NCBI GenBank assembly: GCA_900542395.1
Contig: UQNM01000097.1
Location: 1-7,083 of the forward strand
Direction: 5' to 3'
DNA length: 7,083 bases
Source of the DNA: an uncultured Eubacteriales bacterium
GTDB taxonomy: Bacteria > Bacillota > Clostridia > Christensenellales > Aristaeellaceae
Every line of letters begins with the position of its first letter. Positions within the stretch are counted from its first letter, which is position 1. The position numbers were made by a program, and so were the translations under genes. The notes under the pieces are model-generated. The model had not been told where the DNA came from. It saw only the letters and a program-made list of their open reading frames with translations, and ran no database searches. Of the stretch, positions 6,484 to 7,083 are shown piece by piece.

Positions 6484-7083
6484 TTCAGGTTGTTGGCATC
6501 GGGCCGGGGAGACGCGAGGGGCGCACGATTGCGGCGGACGACGCATTGCGCCGTGCGGAGGTGATCGTGGGCTACACGACGTATGTCGAGCTGGTTCGGG
6601 ACGAGTTTGCCGAAAAGCGGTTTGTGACGACGGGCATGCGCGGCGAAAAGGAACGGTGTGTACAGGCTCTTTTGCTTTCGCGGGAAGGCAGGCGCGTGGC
6701 GCTGATCTGCTCGGGCGACGCGCAGGTTTACGGCATGGCGTCGCTCCTGCTGGGCATGGCGGAAGAGGGCGACGAGATCGAGGTTGTGCCGGGGGTGACG
6801 GCGGCGCTCAGCGCGGCGGCGGTGCTCGGCTCGCCCCTCTGCGGGGATTTTGCCGTCGTCAGCCTCTCCGATCAACTGACTCCGTGGGCGACGATTGAAC
6901 GGCGGCTTCGCGCGGCGGCGGCGGGTGGCTTTCCGATTGCGCTGTATAACCCGTGCAGTCGCCACAGGCCGGATCACCTCGCCCGCGCCTGCGCGATTCT
7001 GATGGAGACGCTGCCCGCTTCGACCGTCTGCGGCTATGTGCAGAACATCGGGCGCGACGGGCAGAAGAGCCGTGTGCTGACGC
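6480..7083 (+). CDS. cbiH: Cobalt-factor III / cobalt-precorrin-3B C17-methyltransferase, 3' end cut by the window
   Basis: This SAM-dependent methyltransferase methylates C17 and contracts the porphyrin-type ring to a corrin-type ring in the anaerobic pathway. The start ATG overlaps the cbiG stop (ATGA), with GGGGAGG at 6466-6472. The first 201 residues are visible and the frame is open to the edge; the family is about 240 residues, so roughly 40 are missing. Signatures: VVGIGPG (4-10), VGYTTYVEL (30-38), SGDAQVYGMA (78-87), EVVPGVTAALSAAAVLGSPL (101-120), then DFAVVSLSDQLTPWATIERR (123-142), ALYNPCSRHRP (154-164) and YVQNIGR (186-192). The SGDP/A motif carries Gln82 where I expect Gly, and the usual MT after the first glycine loop reads RT (15-16). 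Both differ from the pattern I remember but lie in otherwise intact sequence. Confidence 0.95.
   Translation, partial: MIQVVGIGPGRREGRTIAADDALRRAEVIVGYTTYVELVRDEFAEKRFVTTGMRGEKERCVQALLLSREGRRVALICSGDAQVYGMASLLLGMAEEGDEIEVVPGVTAALSAAAVLGSPLCGDFAVVSLSDQLTPWATIERRLRAAAAGGFPIALYNPCSRHRPDHLARACAILMETLPASTVCGYVQNIGRDGQKSRVLT

Overview
The window is the 5' part of a cobalamin (vitamin B12) operon read left to right on the + strand. It opens with a near-consensus promoter, a cobalamin riboswitch and an intrinsic terminator. A three-gene ABC importer of the BtuFCD/FecCD type follows (binding protein, permease, ATPase), and then genes of the anaerobic (early cobalt insertion) corrin pathway: cbiET, cbiF, cbiG and a 3'-truncated cbiH. 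All calls rest on reading motifs by eye; no database search was run.

Organism: the sequence fits a moderately GC-rich anaerobic member of the Clostridia (Oscillospiraceae/Ruminococcaceae-like gut bacterium). The grounds are strong Shine-Dalgarno sites, sigma-A-like promoter hexamers, the Cbi rather than the Cob version of the pathway, the CbiE-CbiT fusion, and the style of the binding protein and ATPase. This is inference; the window contains no phylogenetic marker.

Layout. Positions 1-86 are AT-rich and probably hold the 5' end of a divergent minus-strand gene of unknown identity. Positions 87-115 are the promoter, 134-294 the riboswitch aptamer and 351-391 the terminator. Genes run from 414 to the right edge. 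Every gene junction overlaps or is separated by at most 7 bases, except cbiET-cbiF, where a 67-base gap carries a strong palindrome.

How it works together: when corrinoid is plentiful the riboswitch should end transcription at 351-391, turning down both uptake (importer) and synthesis (cbi genes). When corrinoid is scarce the whole unit is read through. CbiH, CbiF, CbiG, CbiE and CbiT catalyse ring contraction/C17 methylation, C11 methylation, lactone opening, C5 methylation, and C15 methylation with decarboxylation. The other pathway genes (cbiL, cbiD, cbiJ, cbiC, cbiA and so on) are not in the window.

I do not see an undescribed system here. The points most worth a second look are an extra C-terminal domain on the ATPase, a binding protein without a lipobox cysteine, a hairpin that competes with the riboswitch aptamer, and the palindrome between cbiET and cbiF.
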